DNA of 64,000 bases from Bacteroidales bacterium (GCA_016715075.1 JADKBK010000038.1:62001-126000), one strand, 5' to 3'; positions 50,490 to 60,548 are shown, numbered from the stretch's first letter. Translations and numbers: made by a program. The notes: generated by a model not told the origin, from the letters alone.

Positions 50490-52132
50490 TGAAGTATTTG
50501 CTGCTGTTGATATTGACCCTTTTGTCAAATGCAGTGGTTTTAGGACTTACACTGTCTCCTGAAGCAAATGCAGAAAGTGCGTTTAGTCTGTACGTTACTG
50601 AAAGGTCTGATAAAGAGCAGATTAGCAAAAAGGATTCCCTCCTGTTGCAGGATAGCATTAAAGCTGCCCTCGAAAGTGCATATATTGTTGCTCCCAGAGA
50701 CACTTTCCCGATTCAGGTAGGAGCGTACAAGAACAAATCCAACGCCGAGAAGATATCAGAAGGAATGAAGAAGCTTTCTGATATTAAGGTGACGATTATA
50801 GTTGAAGAGGGACTCTATAAGGTGAGAATAACCCGGATGCCCCGTATTGAAATCCCTGAGACCAAAGTAACTGCAGCAATTCCAGAACAAGCAGATACCT
50901 TGCAACACAATGAACCGGTTACAGATACAATTATTGATTCATCTCATTATATGATTGCCGGCCTGTTTCCTATGGCAGTTCCTGAAACCGCCTCTTCAAA
51001 GAAAGATACTACATATTCAGGGGGCAGACTTGTCTTCTTCGACGGAAATAGCCCCTGGCTGAAAAGAATTAAGTATTTCGGCGAATCATTTGCACTCGTA
51101 AATTCCCTTATAATAACTATTCTTTTCTCAATTTTTTCAATGATAGTCCTTCTGATAATTATTCTCCTTAACAGGCGGAGGATGGAAAAAGAAGAGAAAC
51201 TTCATCAGTATCTGATGGAGAAATATCAGAATCTTATAGTGGATTACCTTTATGGCGGTGCAACTGATGAAGAATTCAAATCAATTGCAAGGGATAACTA
51301 CAGCAGACTGGTTCTTATTGACCAGATGATTGATGTAAGTGTTAATCTTAAGGGAGAGGAGAGTAATAAACTGATCGGCCTTTATAAACATCTTGGACTC
51401 GACAAGGATTCGCTGGCCAGAGCACGAAACTTTCGCTGGCATAAGAAAATCAAGGGATTCCGTGAACTTGCATTCATGAACATCAAGGATGCTAATGATG
51501 CTATGTATAAAGCACTCAATTCAAAAAACGAAATTCTCAGGATGGAGGCACAGATTTCTCTTGTCAGGTTGAGCGAAGGAAATCATTTTGAATTTTTGAC
51601 ACAGCTTAAAAGGCCCTTCTCGTTGTGGGAGCAAATAACACTGCATGATCTTATAATACAGCATGATATACCGGTGCCATCATTCAGGAAGTGGCTTGGT
51701 TCAACAAATGATACCGTAGTGATATTCTCCCTCCGAATGATAAGGGAATTTAAACAGAAGGATGCTGAAGAGGATATTAAGAACGCCCTCCTGCATAAAT
51801 CACCGGGTGTAAGACTTCTTGCAGTACAGGTAGCCGGCGACCTGGGCCTGGTATCGACACTTGATATTATGAAGAGGATGTATAAAACTCAGGATTATAA
51901 AACTTGTCTTGAGATTGTAAAAGCTATGGGTAAAATGCCTGATTCCTCAATGCTGGGATTTCTCAAGCTTGTGCTGGATAAGGAAGATGATGTGCAGCTC
52001 CAGATCGAAGCTACAAAATCAATTGAAAAGATGGGCGAAGAGGGAGTCAAAGCCCTTGTTAAAATAATGAAATCGGAATACAAGAATTATAACATTATTG
52101 TAAGACACGTACTTGACAGGAGGATTAACTAA
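50489..52132 (+). CDS. SPOR-domain, single membrane helix, HEAT-repeat protein
   Basis: A 547-residue protein. A signal or anchor is at residues 1-20. A SPOR-like domain lies at about 73-118 (FPIQVGAYKNKSNAEKISEG, VEEGLYKVRITRM). A variable linker follows, then a membrane helix at about 203-227 (LVNSLIITILFSIFSMIVLL) ending in NRRRMEKEEK. Residues 228-547 look like HEAT repeats in the cytosol (SPGVRLLAVQVAGDLGLVST, DSSMLGFLKLVLDKEDDVQ, EATKSIEKMGEEGVKAL). It could link periplasmic peptidoglycan or glycan to the GT2 enzyme encoded next (6 nt away). No named family known to me covers this architecture. Confidence 0.75.
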   Translation: MKYLLLLILTLLSNAVVLGLTLSPEANAESAFSLYVTERSDKEQISKKDSLLLQDSIKAALESAYIVAPRDTFPIQVGAYKNKSNAEKISEGMKKLSDIKVTIIVEEGLYKVRITRMPRIEIPETKVTAAIPEQADTLQHNEPVTDTIIDSSHYMIAGLFPMAVPETASSKKDTTYSGGRLVFFDGNSPWLKRIKYFGESFALVNSLIITILFSIFSMIVLLIIILLNRRRMEKEEKLHQYLMEKYQNLIVDYLYGGATDEEFKSIARDNYSRLVLIDQMIDVSVNLKGEESNKLIGLYKHLGLDKDSLARARNFRWHKKIKGFRELAFMNIKDANDAMYKALNSKNEILRMEAQISLVRLSEGNHFEFLTQLKRPFSLWEQITLHDLIIQHDIPVPSFRKWLGSTNDTVVIFSLRMIREFKQKDAEEDIKNALLHKSPGVRLLAVQVAGDLGLVSTLDIMKRMYKTQDYKTCLEIVKAMGKMPDSSMLGFLKLVLDKEDDVQLQIEATKSIEKMGEEGVKALVKIMKSEYKNYNIIVRHVLDRRIN

Positions 52133-52138
52133 ACAGCT

Positions 52139-53572
52139 ATGGGAATTCTTTTTGCAAATCTTATCTTCATTCTTACACTGGTAATCTTTACATCTTACCT
52201 GCTGCTTGGAATATTTTCCGCTATGGCGTTGAGAAAGTATCTGAGAAAGAACAGCTATATAAACTATAATACCCTGGTTTTATCTCCGCTTGTTCCCCGG
52301 ATATCTATCATTGCGCCTGCGTTTAACGAAAGCAAGTCGATCATTGACAATGTCAGAACACTTCTCTCCCTCTATTACAATAACTTTGAAGTTATCATTG
52401 TGAACGATGGTTCCACAGATGATACATTTCAAAAGATAGTTCAGGCTTTTGAGCTTGTAAAGGTTAACTATTATTTTGATTACCGAATCCCCTGTGAAAG
52501 AATAAAAGGAGTATACAAGTCTGATAATCCGTCATATAACCGATTGACAGTTATTGATAAGAACAATGGAGGCAAGGCCGACTCACTGAATGCAGGGATA
52601 AACATCAGCAGGAACAGCCTGATTGTTACAATCGATGCCGACTCTATAATTGAATCAGATTCGGTGCTGAAGCTTGTAAAGCCTTTCCTGGAGGAGAAAG
52701 ACCAGAAGGTGATCGGGACAGGAGGAGTCATACGGATAGTCAATTCATGCGATATAGAACGTGGTCATATTCGTGAGATCAAGCTTCCTGACCAGATACT
52801 TCCGCGCCTTCAGGTTCTTGAATACACGCGTGCTTTTCTGCTCGGAAGGATGGCATGGAGTCATCTTGACGGATTAATGCTTATCTCCGGAGCGATGGGA
52901 ATGTTCGATCGCGAAACTGTTATCATGGCAGGAGGTTACAGCATCAAAACTGTTGGTGAAGATATGGAACTTGTATTAAGGATGCGCCGGTTTATGGCTG
53001 AGAAAGAACAGAAATACGAGGTGACATATATTCCTGATCCCCTTTGCTGGACTGAAGCTCCCTCCGATTTCAAATCGATGCGCAAGCAGCGTACACGATG
53101 GACCCGGGGACTGATAGAATCGCTCTGGACTCACCGGAAAATATTTATGAATCCAGGTTATGGCAGACTTGGTATACTCGGCTATCCCTACTGGTTATTC
53201 TTTGAATGGGCATCTCCATTAGTTGCTTTCTCCGGTTTTATTTATACCATTTACCTTGCCATAGCACATAAATTAAACGTTCCATTTTTCCTTCTGCTCT
53301 ATCTCTTTGTGTACACATTTGCAGTTAGTCTCTCTGTTTGGGCGGTCCTCTTTGAGGAGATAACCTTTCATAAATACGGCCGGAAAAGGGATGTCCTCAG
53401 GCTGCTGGCTTCAGCCCTGGTTGAGCCATTCTTCTATCCAATGCATACTCTATTTGCTGTAATCGGCAATATTGAAGCCATTGGAGGTAAGCAGGGCTGG
53501 GGTAAAGCAAAGAGAAGCGGATTTGAGAAGAAGAAGAAATCTGTTAAAAAGCCTGTTGAGAAGAAGCCTTAA
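52139..53572 (+). CDS. Processive GT2 glycosyltransferase (PgaC/BcsA-like)
   Basis: A 477-residue inner-membrane synthase. The N-terminal helix (residues 8-33) is followed by the GT-A domain: VNDGSTDDT with Asp90, the metal DxD at 166-168 (DADS), GED at 273-275 as acceptor-base motif, and QxxRW at 317-321 (QRTRW), the mark of processive enzymes. Two to four membrane helices follow (WLFFEWASPLVAFSGFIYTI onward). The C-terminus is a lysine-rich tail (KKKKSVKKPVEKKP). It polymerises a beta-linked polysaccharide such as poly-GlcNAc or a hexuronan-like product. No PilZ domain was seen, so c-di-GMP control is not evident. Confidence 0.9.
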   Translation: MGILFANLIFILTLVIFTSYLLLGIFSAMALRKYLRKNSYINYNTLVLSPLVPRISIIAPAFNESKSIIDNVRTLLSLYYNNFEVIIVNDGSTDDTFQKIVQAFELVKVNYYFDYRIPCERIKGVYKSDNPSYNRLTVIDKNNGGKADSLNAGINISRNSLIVTIDADSIIESDSVLKLVKPFLEEKDQKVIGTGGVIRIVNSCDIERGHIREIKLPDQILPRLQVLEYTRAFLLGRMAWSHLDGLMLISGAMGMFDRETVIMAGGYSIKTVGEDMELVLRMRRFMAEKEQKYEVTYIPDPLCWTEAPSDFKSMRKQRTRWTRGLIESLWTHRKIFMNPGYGRLGILGYPYWLFFEWASPLVAFSGFIYTIYLAIAHKLNVPFFLLLYLFVYTFAVSLSVWAVLFEEITFHKYGRKRDVLRLLASALVEPFFYPMHTLFAVIGNIEAIGGKQGWGKAKRSGFEKKKKSVKKPVEKKP

Positions 53573-56340
53573 TTTGCAAATCCTGGTATTGAGACCATCC
53601 CTTCCCTTACAATCTGAAGTGATCCCTTCTCCCTGACCGAAGTTGACGGTGCTACAAGCCAGTTGCTCCAGTTGTACCTGTCGGTGGTGGATATCACCAT
53701 TCCTTTATAATATACAGATAAGGCAATCCCGTCCGATTTGGCAGTTGTTATATTGAATGTATATCCTCCGTCATTAGATACCGCTCCGTCTATCACAGAC
53801 ATTCTGGTAGGGTCATAGAAATAAAGCATAGTCCATGGTATGCGTAGCTTCAATTTGTTTGCATTCCAGGCTATAGCTGATCTTGTCCCGGGTGTAAAAT
53901 CAGCTGAATTCTCCGCCGGCAATCGGCCAATATCCTGCGTAGTGATTTGATATTCATCATTTATCCATTGCATCAGCTTCCAGGGAGCTCCGTCAGTGAC
54001 TGTGCTTTTGTATTTCTGGACGGAAGGATCAGAGGCATTGAACCTGGGAGTAAGTCCTTTCATATCATAAGCTTCAGTGACATAATGGAGGGCAGTGTCA
54101 TTGCCAAGAATAAACAGACAGGTAAATTCGGATCTGTTCCCTAGGATACTTCCGTTGATGAGTCTTGACTCTCCCGTACCGGCTGAGTAGGTATCAAAAG
54201 CGATCATTATGGTATCTCCGGGAGTGAGATTCTGTCCGGCCAAAATATTCAGATAGAAAAAACTGTTATCATTTGTCGCTTCAATCTTGCTTAACGGCCC
54301 TTCAGGATTATTGGTCTGGTAAGCCACAAATGGCAGTATATCATTCTCTGTGAATTTCAGCAGCCCGAAATTTTGTTCAGGTGATGTAAGGTTATGCCAG
54401 AGCTGACGGGTAGGTATTGTTGTTCCTTCGGAGAGGAATCCGAATGCTTCGAGATATTGAACGATCCATGTAGGCTTAAACCACTCATCCATCCATGAGA
54501 ACATAAAGCCTCCCGCACATCCGGCATTGAGGATATTGTGCATGAGTCTCATGTTTTTCTCCCCCTGTTGTATTTCAGAGTATCCGCCATGATCCATATT
54601 GCTGAAAGACTGATGAGCGCTGCCCCAGCTTGAAGGGACACCAAACTCACCTATAACGAGGGGAATGCCTGCATAGTGGTTTTTCAGATCGTTGAGGTAA
54701 CCCAGATAACTGTTCGGTCCATGACCATCACTGAAGGACTGGTAAGAGGGCTGATCGCTGATAAAATTTGGATAGTATGGATATGCATGATAAGTTGCAA
54801 AGAGCCCTGCCTCTGAATTATCTGTAGCGATCCTGGTGATATCAACAGATTGTGTGTCTTCATCAGAATATATTTCAGTAGGATGGTTTAAGGGATCGAG
54901 TGTCGGCCAGCTGGAGATGCTTACAGGCCGGAGCACATTATAATGCTGATTTTCGTATGAGGCAGTCTCATCAAGCATTCTAGCTGCAAAAACGTTTGTT
55001 GCCGAGGCAGCAGCAATACTGAATTGACTTCCGGTATATGAGGTTACTGAAGTATTGGAGGAATTTGTTACAGAAACCTCCTTTGGGCTGATCTCCCTTC
55101 CAATAATATAACCTGCAGTCCATCTTGAGATATCTGAAGAATATCCGCCATATGCCTTTCCTGGTCTGAATGGTATATTCTTATTGCCGTGAATGCAGTC
55201 AATTACTTCATGAATTTCAGTTTTGAATGCCGGTTCTCTGAGGATCAGGTCCCACTGTGCAGGATCAGAAGGAGTGTCGACCTCTTCAAGCCAGATTCCC
55301 TGAAAAAGGAGAATCGGGTTGTCAGGATGCCTGTTATTGTAATTGGCAAGCTTTTCATAAAAAACGGGAGGATGCAGTGTGTAAATCCTTATGCTGTTGA
55401 ATCCTGCCTCCCCGATGAGATTGATCCATTGAGTATACATTTCGCCCGTCACAGCGTAAGCTATCTCTCCGGGAAAAGTACCGGGTGTCGCAGCTCCGAG
55501 ATTAATCCCCTTCAGAATCAGCTGCCGGTATCCGACATCAGTGAACATTGCTATGTTTTCTTCATCCGTTTTGAAAGGTATCTCCTCCATTCTTGCAATT
55601 ACAAAATCTATTACCGTATCACGTCTTATAACTATATCAGTGATCCTGACAGGATAAAAACCTGAACAGCTAACCTTTGTAATTACAGGTACGGACAGGG
55701 GAGAGGAATTAACGGGAGGAACTATGGGAGGCATCATGACCGGTTCGAGAGTTGTGGGGGAGGAGAAAGCAGAAAACCCTGCCGACTTGATTATTTTCGA
55801 AGACCAGGTATTGCCTTTATAGGTTATGGCATAAATATATATACCCGGTCTGACCGGAACACCGTTATCATTGCATCCGTCCCATATTATACGGTAACTG
55901 CCGGCACTTACGGCAGGGTACAGAATATCTTTTATTTTCTGACCGTTGAAGCTGTATACAGAAAATCGAATATCTCCGGTCTTGTTAATCATAAACGGGA
56001 TATTCACGGCGAAGGTGAAAGGGTTGGGATGCGGAGTTCCTAGTTCAAGCATGTCGGTAACCTCTCCGTAAATTCCCGTAACCCTGAGGGAGTAATTTCC
56101 ATCGGGCCCTGAAACAGAGCTATACTCGGTCTTTCCGTTTGACGTGGAGACTCTGGCGTTGGGAACAACCATGCCGGAAATGTCAGTTACAGTACCGGAA
56201 ACGATATAATCTTTCGCTTCCAGAATGCCGGCGGCTGTAAAATAAATCCAGATAATCGTCAGAATACTTCTGATTGTGAATGTCTTAATCAGTTTTGACT
56301 GAATAAATGCTCTTTTCAAAGTATTGGATTTATTCTTCAA
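53569..56340 (-). CDS. Large secreted glycosidase-like protein with carboxypeptidase-regulatory and FlgD-like domains
   Basis: A 923-residue exported protein, converging on the GT2 gene with a 4-nt overlap. After a long signal region (to about residue 44) come a CarboxypepD_reg-type beta-sandwich (VSGTVTDISGMVVPNARVST), then a FlgD-like Ig segment (FSVYSFNGQKIKDILYPAVS, NDNGVPVRPGIYIYAI). A TIM-barrel follows from about 260 to 640: LILKGINLGAATPG, GFNSIRIYTLHPP, FATYHAYPYY, PLVIGEFGVPSSWG (likely catalytic Glu) and GGFMFSWMDEWFKPT. The C-terminal third is beta-rich. It may trim or release the polysaccharide made by the convergent operon; GH family not identified. Confidence 0.8.
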   Translation of the reverse strand: MKNKSNTLKRAFIQSKLIKTFTIRSILTIIWIYFTAAGILEAKDYIVSGTVTDISGMVVPNARVSTSNGKTEYSSVSGPDGNYSLRVTGIYGEVTDMLELGTPHPNPFTFAVNIPFMINKTGDIRFSVYSFNGQKIKDILYPAVSAGSYRIIWDGCNDNGVPVRPGIYIYAITYKGNTWSSKIIKSAGFSAFSSPTTLEPVMMPPIVPPVNSSPLSVPVITKVSCSGFYPVRITDIVIRRDTVIDFVIARMEEIPFKTDEENIAMFTDVGYRQLILKGINLGAATPGTFPGEIAYAVTGEMYTQWINLIGEAGFNSIRIYTLHPPVFYEKLANYNNRHPDNPILLFQGIWLEEVDTPSDPAQWDLILREPAFKTEIHEVIDCIHGNKNIPFRPGKAYGGYSSDISRWTAGYIIGREISPKEVSVTNSSNTSVTSYTGSQFSIAAASATNVFAARMLDETASYENQHYNVLRPVSISSWPTLDPLNHPTEIYSDEDTQSVDITRIATDNSEAGLFATYHAYPYYPNFISDQPSYQSFSDGHGPNSYLGYLNDLKNHYAGIPLVIGEFGVPSSWGSAHQSFSNMDHGGYSEIQQGEKNMRLMHNILNAGCAGGFMFSWMDEWFKPTWIVQYLEAFGFLSEGTTIPTRQLWHNLTSPEQNFGLLKFTENDILPFVAYQTNNPEGPLSKIEATNDNSFFYLNILAGQNLTPGDTIMIAFDTYSAGTGESRLINGSILGNRSEFTCLFILGNDTALHYVTEAYDMKGLTPRFNASDPSVQKYKSTVTDGAPWKLMQWINDEYQITTQDIGRLPAENSADFTPGTRSAIAWNANKLKLRIPWTMLYFYDPTRMSVIDGAVSNDGGYTFNITTAKSDGIALSVYYKGMVISTTDRYNWSNWLVAPSTSVREKGSLQIVREGMVSIPGFAN

Positions 56341-56425
56341 ATGTAATGAAAACGGGCATATCGTGGCTTGCTTTGATTGTAAAGAATTAATTATTTTTGA
56401 TAAGAATTTTCACGCGATATCTATC

Positions 56426-56917
56426 ATGAATAGTCAAAATATCACATTACGTAAAATTAAGGAGCTGGACAACCGGGAAATAGCTGAACTTATAAGGTCA
56501 GTATTCAGGGAATTCAAGATAGATAAGCCTGGCACAGTCTACTATGATCCCACAACGGATGATCTTTACGGATTATTTCAGAAACCTGGTTCCGTATACT
56601 GGATTGCTGAGGAAGAAGGAAAAATAATCGGAGGTTGCGGACTGTACGCCACTCCCGGTTTACCGGATGGATGTGCCGAACTGGTGAAATTATATCTTCT
56701 TCCGGAACGACGGGGCAAGGGGATAGGGCGGCTGCTGATGGAAAAAACATTTGAGTCGGCGAAGGAGCTTGGATATAAGCAATTATACCTGGAATCTATG
56801 CCGGAATTGAGCAAAGCTATAGGGATGTATGAAAAAGCCGGATTTAGTTTTATCTCCTCCAGAATGGGCAATTCAGGCCATTTTTGTTGTGATATCTGGA
56901 TGGTCAGGGATTTGTAA
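56426..56917 (+). CDS. GNAT-family N-acetyltransferase
   Basis: A 163-residue protein from the ATG at 56426 (MNSQNITLRKIKELDNREIA). The acetyl-CoA site is visible as LVKLYLLPERRGKGIGRLLM (R/Q-x-x-G-x-G/A) and YLESMPELSKAIGMYEKAGF. Fold and length are typical of single-domain GNAT enzymes. Substrate is unknown; many such proteins acetylate small molecules or protein N-termini. It is divergent from the secreted glycosidase-like gene and converges on the outer-membrane gene. Confidence 0.88.
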   Translation: MNSQNITLRKIKELDNREIAELIRSVFREFKIDKPGTVYYDPTTDDLYGLFQKPGSVYWIAEEEGKIIGGCGLYATPGLPDGCAELVKLYLLPERRGKGIGRLLMEKTFESAKELGYKQLYLESMPELSKAIGMYEKAGFSFISSRMGNSGHFCCDIWMVRDL

Positions 56918-56923
56918 TCCGGT

Positions 56924-58256
56924 TCAGAAAAGGTAACTCATTCCAAGGTAGGTTCCCCTGGTACCATCACGCGGATCAGCAGCCCATCCATAATCGAGGC
57001 TCAGGACAAAATTGTCATTCAGTGCGAAATGAATACCTCCTCCATAGGTCACATGAAGAGTCTCCTTATCACCTTTCTCAAGCCATGCAATGCCTTCAGG
57101 ATCAGTAATCTCCGGAAGTTTGTATTTTCCAGTCACCATCCCTGCATCTGCAAAACCTGAAAGTGCAACGTAAAAGTTCTGATTGAAAATAATGGTCCTG
57201 AACAGCTTCCATCTGACCTCAGCATTTCCATATACAAAATCTTCTCCGACAACTCTGTTTCTCAGTACCCCCCTCATTGTCCTGGCACCTCCCAACCCGC
57301 TTAGCGTAAGCTGAGGTGCAGAATTAAAAACAAGAGGCAGCATATAAAATGGCATCTTACCCGTCATTTTGGCCTGGTAGGAAAGCCGGTATCCAAAGTT
57401 GATTCTCCCGGGGAGCAGAGTAAAGTACTGCCGGTGGGTAAAGGCAAAACGTGTGTAACTGTACCCCTCGCTGATAAATCCTGGTATCACCAGCACCTGC
57501 GCTTCAGTCCATAATCCTTTCATAGGATTTGCCTCATTGTCACGGGTATCATACTTTATTCCCATCTTTAAGACACCTGTATGACCTCCGTGCATCTGAT
57601 CCTCAGGTATCAAGACCCCATCTCACAAAATTACCATACAGCCCTCCGCCAACTGCTGGCAGATAATCATTGGGGTCCCTCCTTTGTTAAGGTTATCGAT
57701 ATCAACAGTATCAAGCCTGTTGTTAAAATATTCAAATCCGCCAAACCATTTCCAATGATTGCCGCTGAGTTTTCCGATAAACTCAAGCTTAAGCTTTACC
57801 ATATCGCGATCCATCCGGTAGAAGACAGGTGAGATATATGAAGGATCTCCTGATGTGGTATATGATGGGCTGTAATATGCATTATAGCCATTAAAGCCAA
57901 AGAAATCCAGTACTTTTTCTGTGAGGTAACTTGCTTCAGCCAGCATGCGGATACCGGGAATGAGCTTCCTGCTCTCATATGTCAGCTGATTTATTCCTGA
58001 ACCCTTTGTGGTCCTTGACAGCTCAAAATGTATGTTCTGATCATACATCGGGTAATTGCTGCCATCACCGTAATCAAACAGTTTGACAATACCTCCGTAT
58101 TTTACACCGGTATTTGAGTCGTATCCAAAAACCGGAAACCCGCCAAATGACCACCCCTTTTTCATTTTTACCTTCTCTTTCTCCTGTCCGTATATCAGAC
58201 TGGCTGATAACCATGATAAGGTGATCAGAAAGATGGACCTTTAATAATATTTTCAT
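56924..58256 (-). CDS. BamA/Omp85-like outer-membrane barrel protein, three single-base indels
   Basis: The coding frame restarts three times. Removing one base at 58238-58239 gives a clean signal peptide (LLKSIFLITLSWLSASLIYG) from the ATG at 58256 into MKKGWSFGGFPVFGYDSNTG. Adding a G in the run at 57677-57679 joins NKGG to DPNDYLPAVGGG. Dropping one base near 57611 joins GNFVRWGL to IPEDQMHGGH. The net +1 is consistent with length, and the product is 443 residues. KYDTRDNEANPMKG and the final SLDYGWAADPRDGTRGTYLG are typical of surface-antigen (Omp85-type) barrels. No POTRA domains, so a stand-alone barrel. Role unknown. Confidence 0.78.
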
Positions 58257-58465
58257 AGGATTCTTTGAGGCGGCAATATAATAAACTTTTCAAAAACTCC
58301 TTTGTTAAGATTTTGAAGTTGTAGTCATAATGGATACATTTGTTCTGAACCGTATGATAAATTACCACCAACTTTTATGGCTGGAAATATGTCAGGATCA
58401 TTATGCAGTTTGAATCGGGTCATTTGACAGTATATCTTTATAGTTTTTAACCAAATATTCCTTTT

Positions 58466-59314
58466 ATGAAAAAGCAATTCTTACTTATGCTCTCTGCATT
58501 TGTAATTTTCGTGGCTGTAAACGCCCAGGATAATTCTGTCAGGGTAATTGTTTTCGGAGCCCATCCGGATGATTGTGATCTTGAGGCTGGCGGTATAGCA
58601 ATAAAATTTGCAAAATCAGGATATAAGGTGAAATTCGTGGCAATGACTAATGGTGACGCAGGTCATCAGTCGATGGGAGGCGGAGCTCTGGCAAAGCGTC
58701 GTATGGCTGAGGCTCAGGAAGCTGGGCGGCGTTTCGGAGTTGAATATACTGTTCTTGATAATCACGATGGGGAGTTAATGCCCACTCTTGAGAACAGGCT
58801 GAAAGTGATCAGGGAGATACGAAACTGGAAAGCCGATATTGTAATTACACACCCTTCAAATGACTATCATCCCGACCATCGTTATACCAGTCTGCTCGTA
58901 CAGGATGCATCATTCATGGTAATTGTGCCCAACGTAGCTCCCGATACACCTCCTCTCAAAATCAATCCTGTTTTCTTCTGGTCAAACACAACAGACCCAG
59001 ATATCGCTGTTGATATTGATGGCGAAGCCGACCAGAAACTATATGCTGCATCAGCTCATGAATCACAGTTTTTTGAATGGCTGCCATGGCTCGATGGTAC
59101 TCTCGAAAAGGTGCCTGCAAATAAGGAGGAACGGCTTAAATTCATGAAGATCTGGCTTTCCCCGCCAACTGACGCTGTGAGACAGTGCCTTAAGAAATGG
59201 TATAAGGAACCCAAAGCTTCACAGATTAAGAATGCAGAAGCATTTAAGCTGGCTGATTACAGCAGAAAACCAGACCACGATGAGTTGCTGAAATTATTCC
59301 CGATAATTAAGTAA
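58466..59314 (+). CDS. PIG-L/LmbE-type deacetylase, exported
   Basis: A 282-residue zinc hydrolase with a signal peptide (FLLMLSAFVIFVAVNAQ). The metal site is AHPDDCDLEAGG (His-x-Asp-Asp) plus HPSNDYHPDHRYTS. AMTNGDAGHQSMGGG and DNHDGELMPTL are further family blocks. These enzymes deacetylate N-acetylglucosamine moieties. It opens a carbohydrate-related block that runs to the right-hand end of the window. Confidence 0.9.
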   Translation: MKKQFLLMLSAFVIFVAVNAQDNSVRVIVFGAHPDDCDLEAGGIAIKFAKSGYKVKFVAMTNGDAGHQSMGGGALAKRRMAEAQEAGRRFGVEYTVLDNHDGELMPTLENRLKVIREIRNWKADIVITHPSNDYHPDHRYTSLLVQDASFMVIVPNVAPDTPPLKINPVFFWSNTTDPDIAVDIDGEADQKLYAASAHESQFFEWLPWLDGTLEKVPANKEERLKFMKIWLSPPTDAVRQCLKKWYKEPKASQIKNAEAFKLADYSRKPDHDELLKLFPIIK

Positions 59315-59468
59315 GAAAGTATTTAACACAGATAATAAGAATAGGTTTTTAAACCCTTTGTGGGGAGTCAAAATTTAGCTTGAATTTTAACTACATAACC
59401 TATTTAAGTGTATTTTTATGGATGAAACCAACTCTGTTTATAAGAAAAACCTTTAAAAGTTCTCTGAA

Positions 59469-60522
59469 ATGAAATCCCAGATCCATTATTTTATTACTTC
59501 TGACTGTTTTTATCTCCTTCTCATGCGGCACAAAGACCGGAAAAGATAAATCACTAAAGATTGAATTTTCTGATCTCTCAGCTGAGAAAAAAATTGATGT
59601 CCTGGCAGATGGGCAGCCTTTTACCTCCTTTTGCTGGTACGACAGCGTATATAAACCGATTCTTTATCCTGTGTACACCTCAGCCGGAACTGAAATAACC
59701 CGGGGCTTTCCGCTGAACCCTAAACCCGGGGAGAGTACCGACCACAGGCACCAGGTGGGTATATGGCTGAATTACGGCAATGTAAACGGCCTGGATTTCT
59801 GGGGTAATGGCTCAGAAGGGAAATGGGGTGTAAGAAGCGGACAGATAAAACATCTGAATATTGAAAAGATGCTTGTGGAAGATGGTTCGGGATCGTTTAT
59901 AACAAATGAGAGCTGGATAGATTCTGTCGGTAATGAACTGCTTGCAGAGAAGACCGAATACCACTTCATGGCATCAGGGACGATAAGGATAATTGACAGG
60001 ATCACAACACTTACAGCCACCCGTGATACTGTGAAATTTAAAGATACAAAAGAGGGGATGTTTGGTATTCGGGTAGCCCGTCAGCTGCAACTGCCAACCA
60101 AAGAAGATATTGTGCTTAAAGAAGCGAAGGGCGGTACTACAACTGTAAAGGCAATGACAAATGATGATATTAACGGAAACTACAGAAGCAGTGAAGGGAT
60201 TAGCGGAGAAGCCGTGTGGAGTACCCGTGCAAAGTGGATGGACCTTTATGGCAGTATCGGAGATGAGAAAATATCGCTTATTGTATGTGACCATCCTAAG
60301 AACCAGAGCTATCCCACTTACTGGCATGCCCGCGGTTATGGATTATTCTCAGCCAACCCTCTTGGATCCAGTGATTTTACAGAGGGAAAGGAAATATTAA
60401 ACTTTAAGATACCGGCAGGTAAATCCACTACATTCAGATACAGGGTAATAATAAATTCAGGAGCTGATCTGACAAATGAGGAGATCAATTCATTCTCAGA
60501 TGATTTTGCCTCAAAATATTAA
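59469..60522 (+). CDS. DUF6807 (PmoA-like) lipoprotein, one frameshift at its start
   Basis: The longest usable frame begins as GTG at 59671, but the same frame extends upstream through a lipoprotein signal (SIILLLLTVFISFSCGTKTG). It reaches the ATG at 59469 if one A is removed from ATGAAATCCC, giving MNPRSIILLLL and 350 residues. The body matches DUF6807/PmoA-family proteins: ITRGFPLNPKPGESTDHRHQ, GIWLNYGNVNGLDFWG, and HARGYGLFSANPLG. Despite the database name there is no link to methane oxidation. Its cluster with Gfo/Idh oxidoreductases suggests a role in sugar breakdown. Confidence 0.8.
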
Positions 60523-60548
60523 TTAAGTTATTTTAAATAGATATAGAA

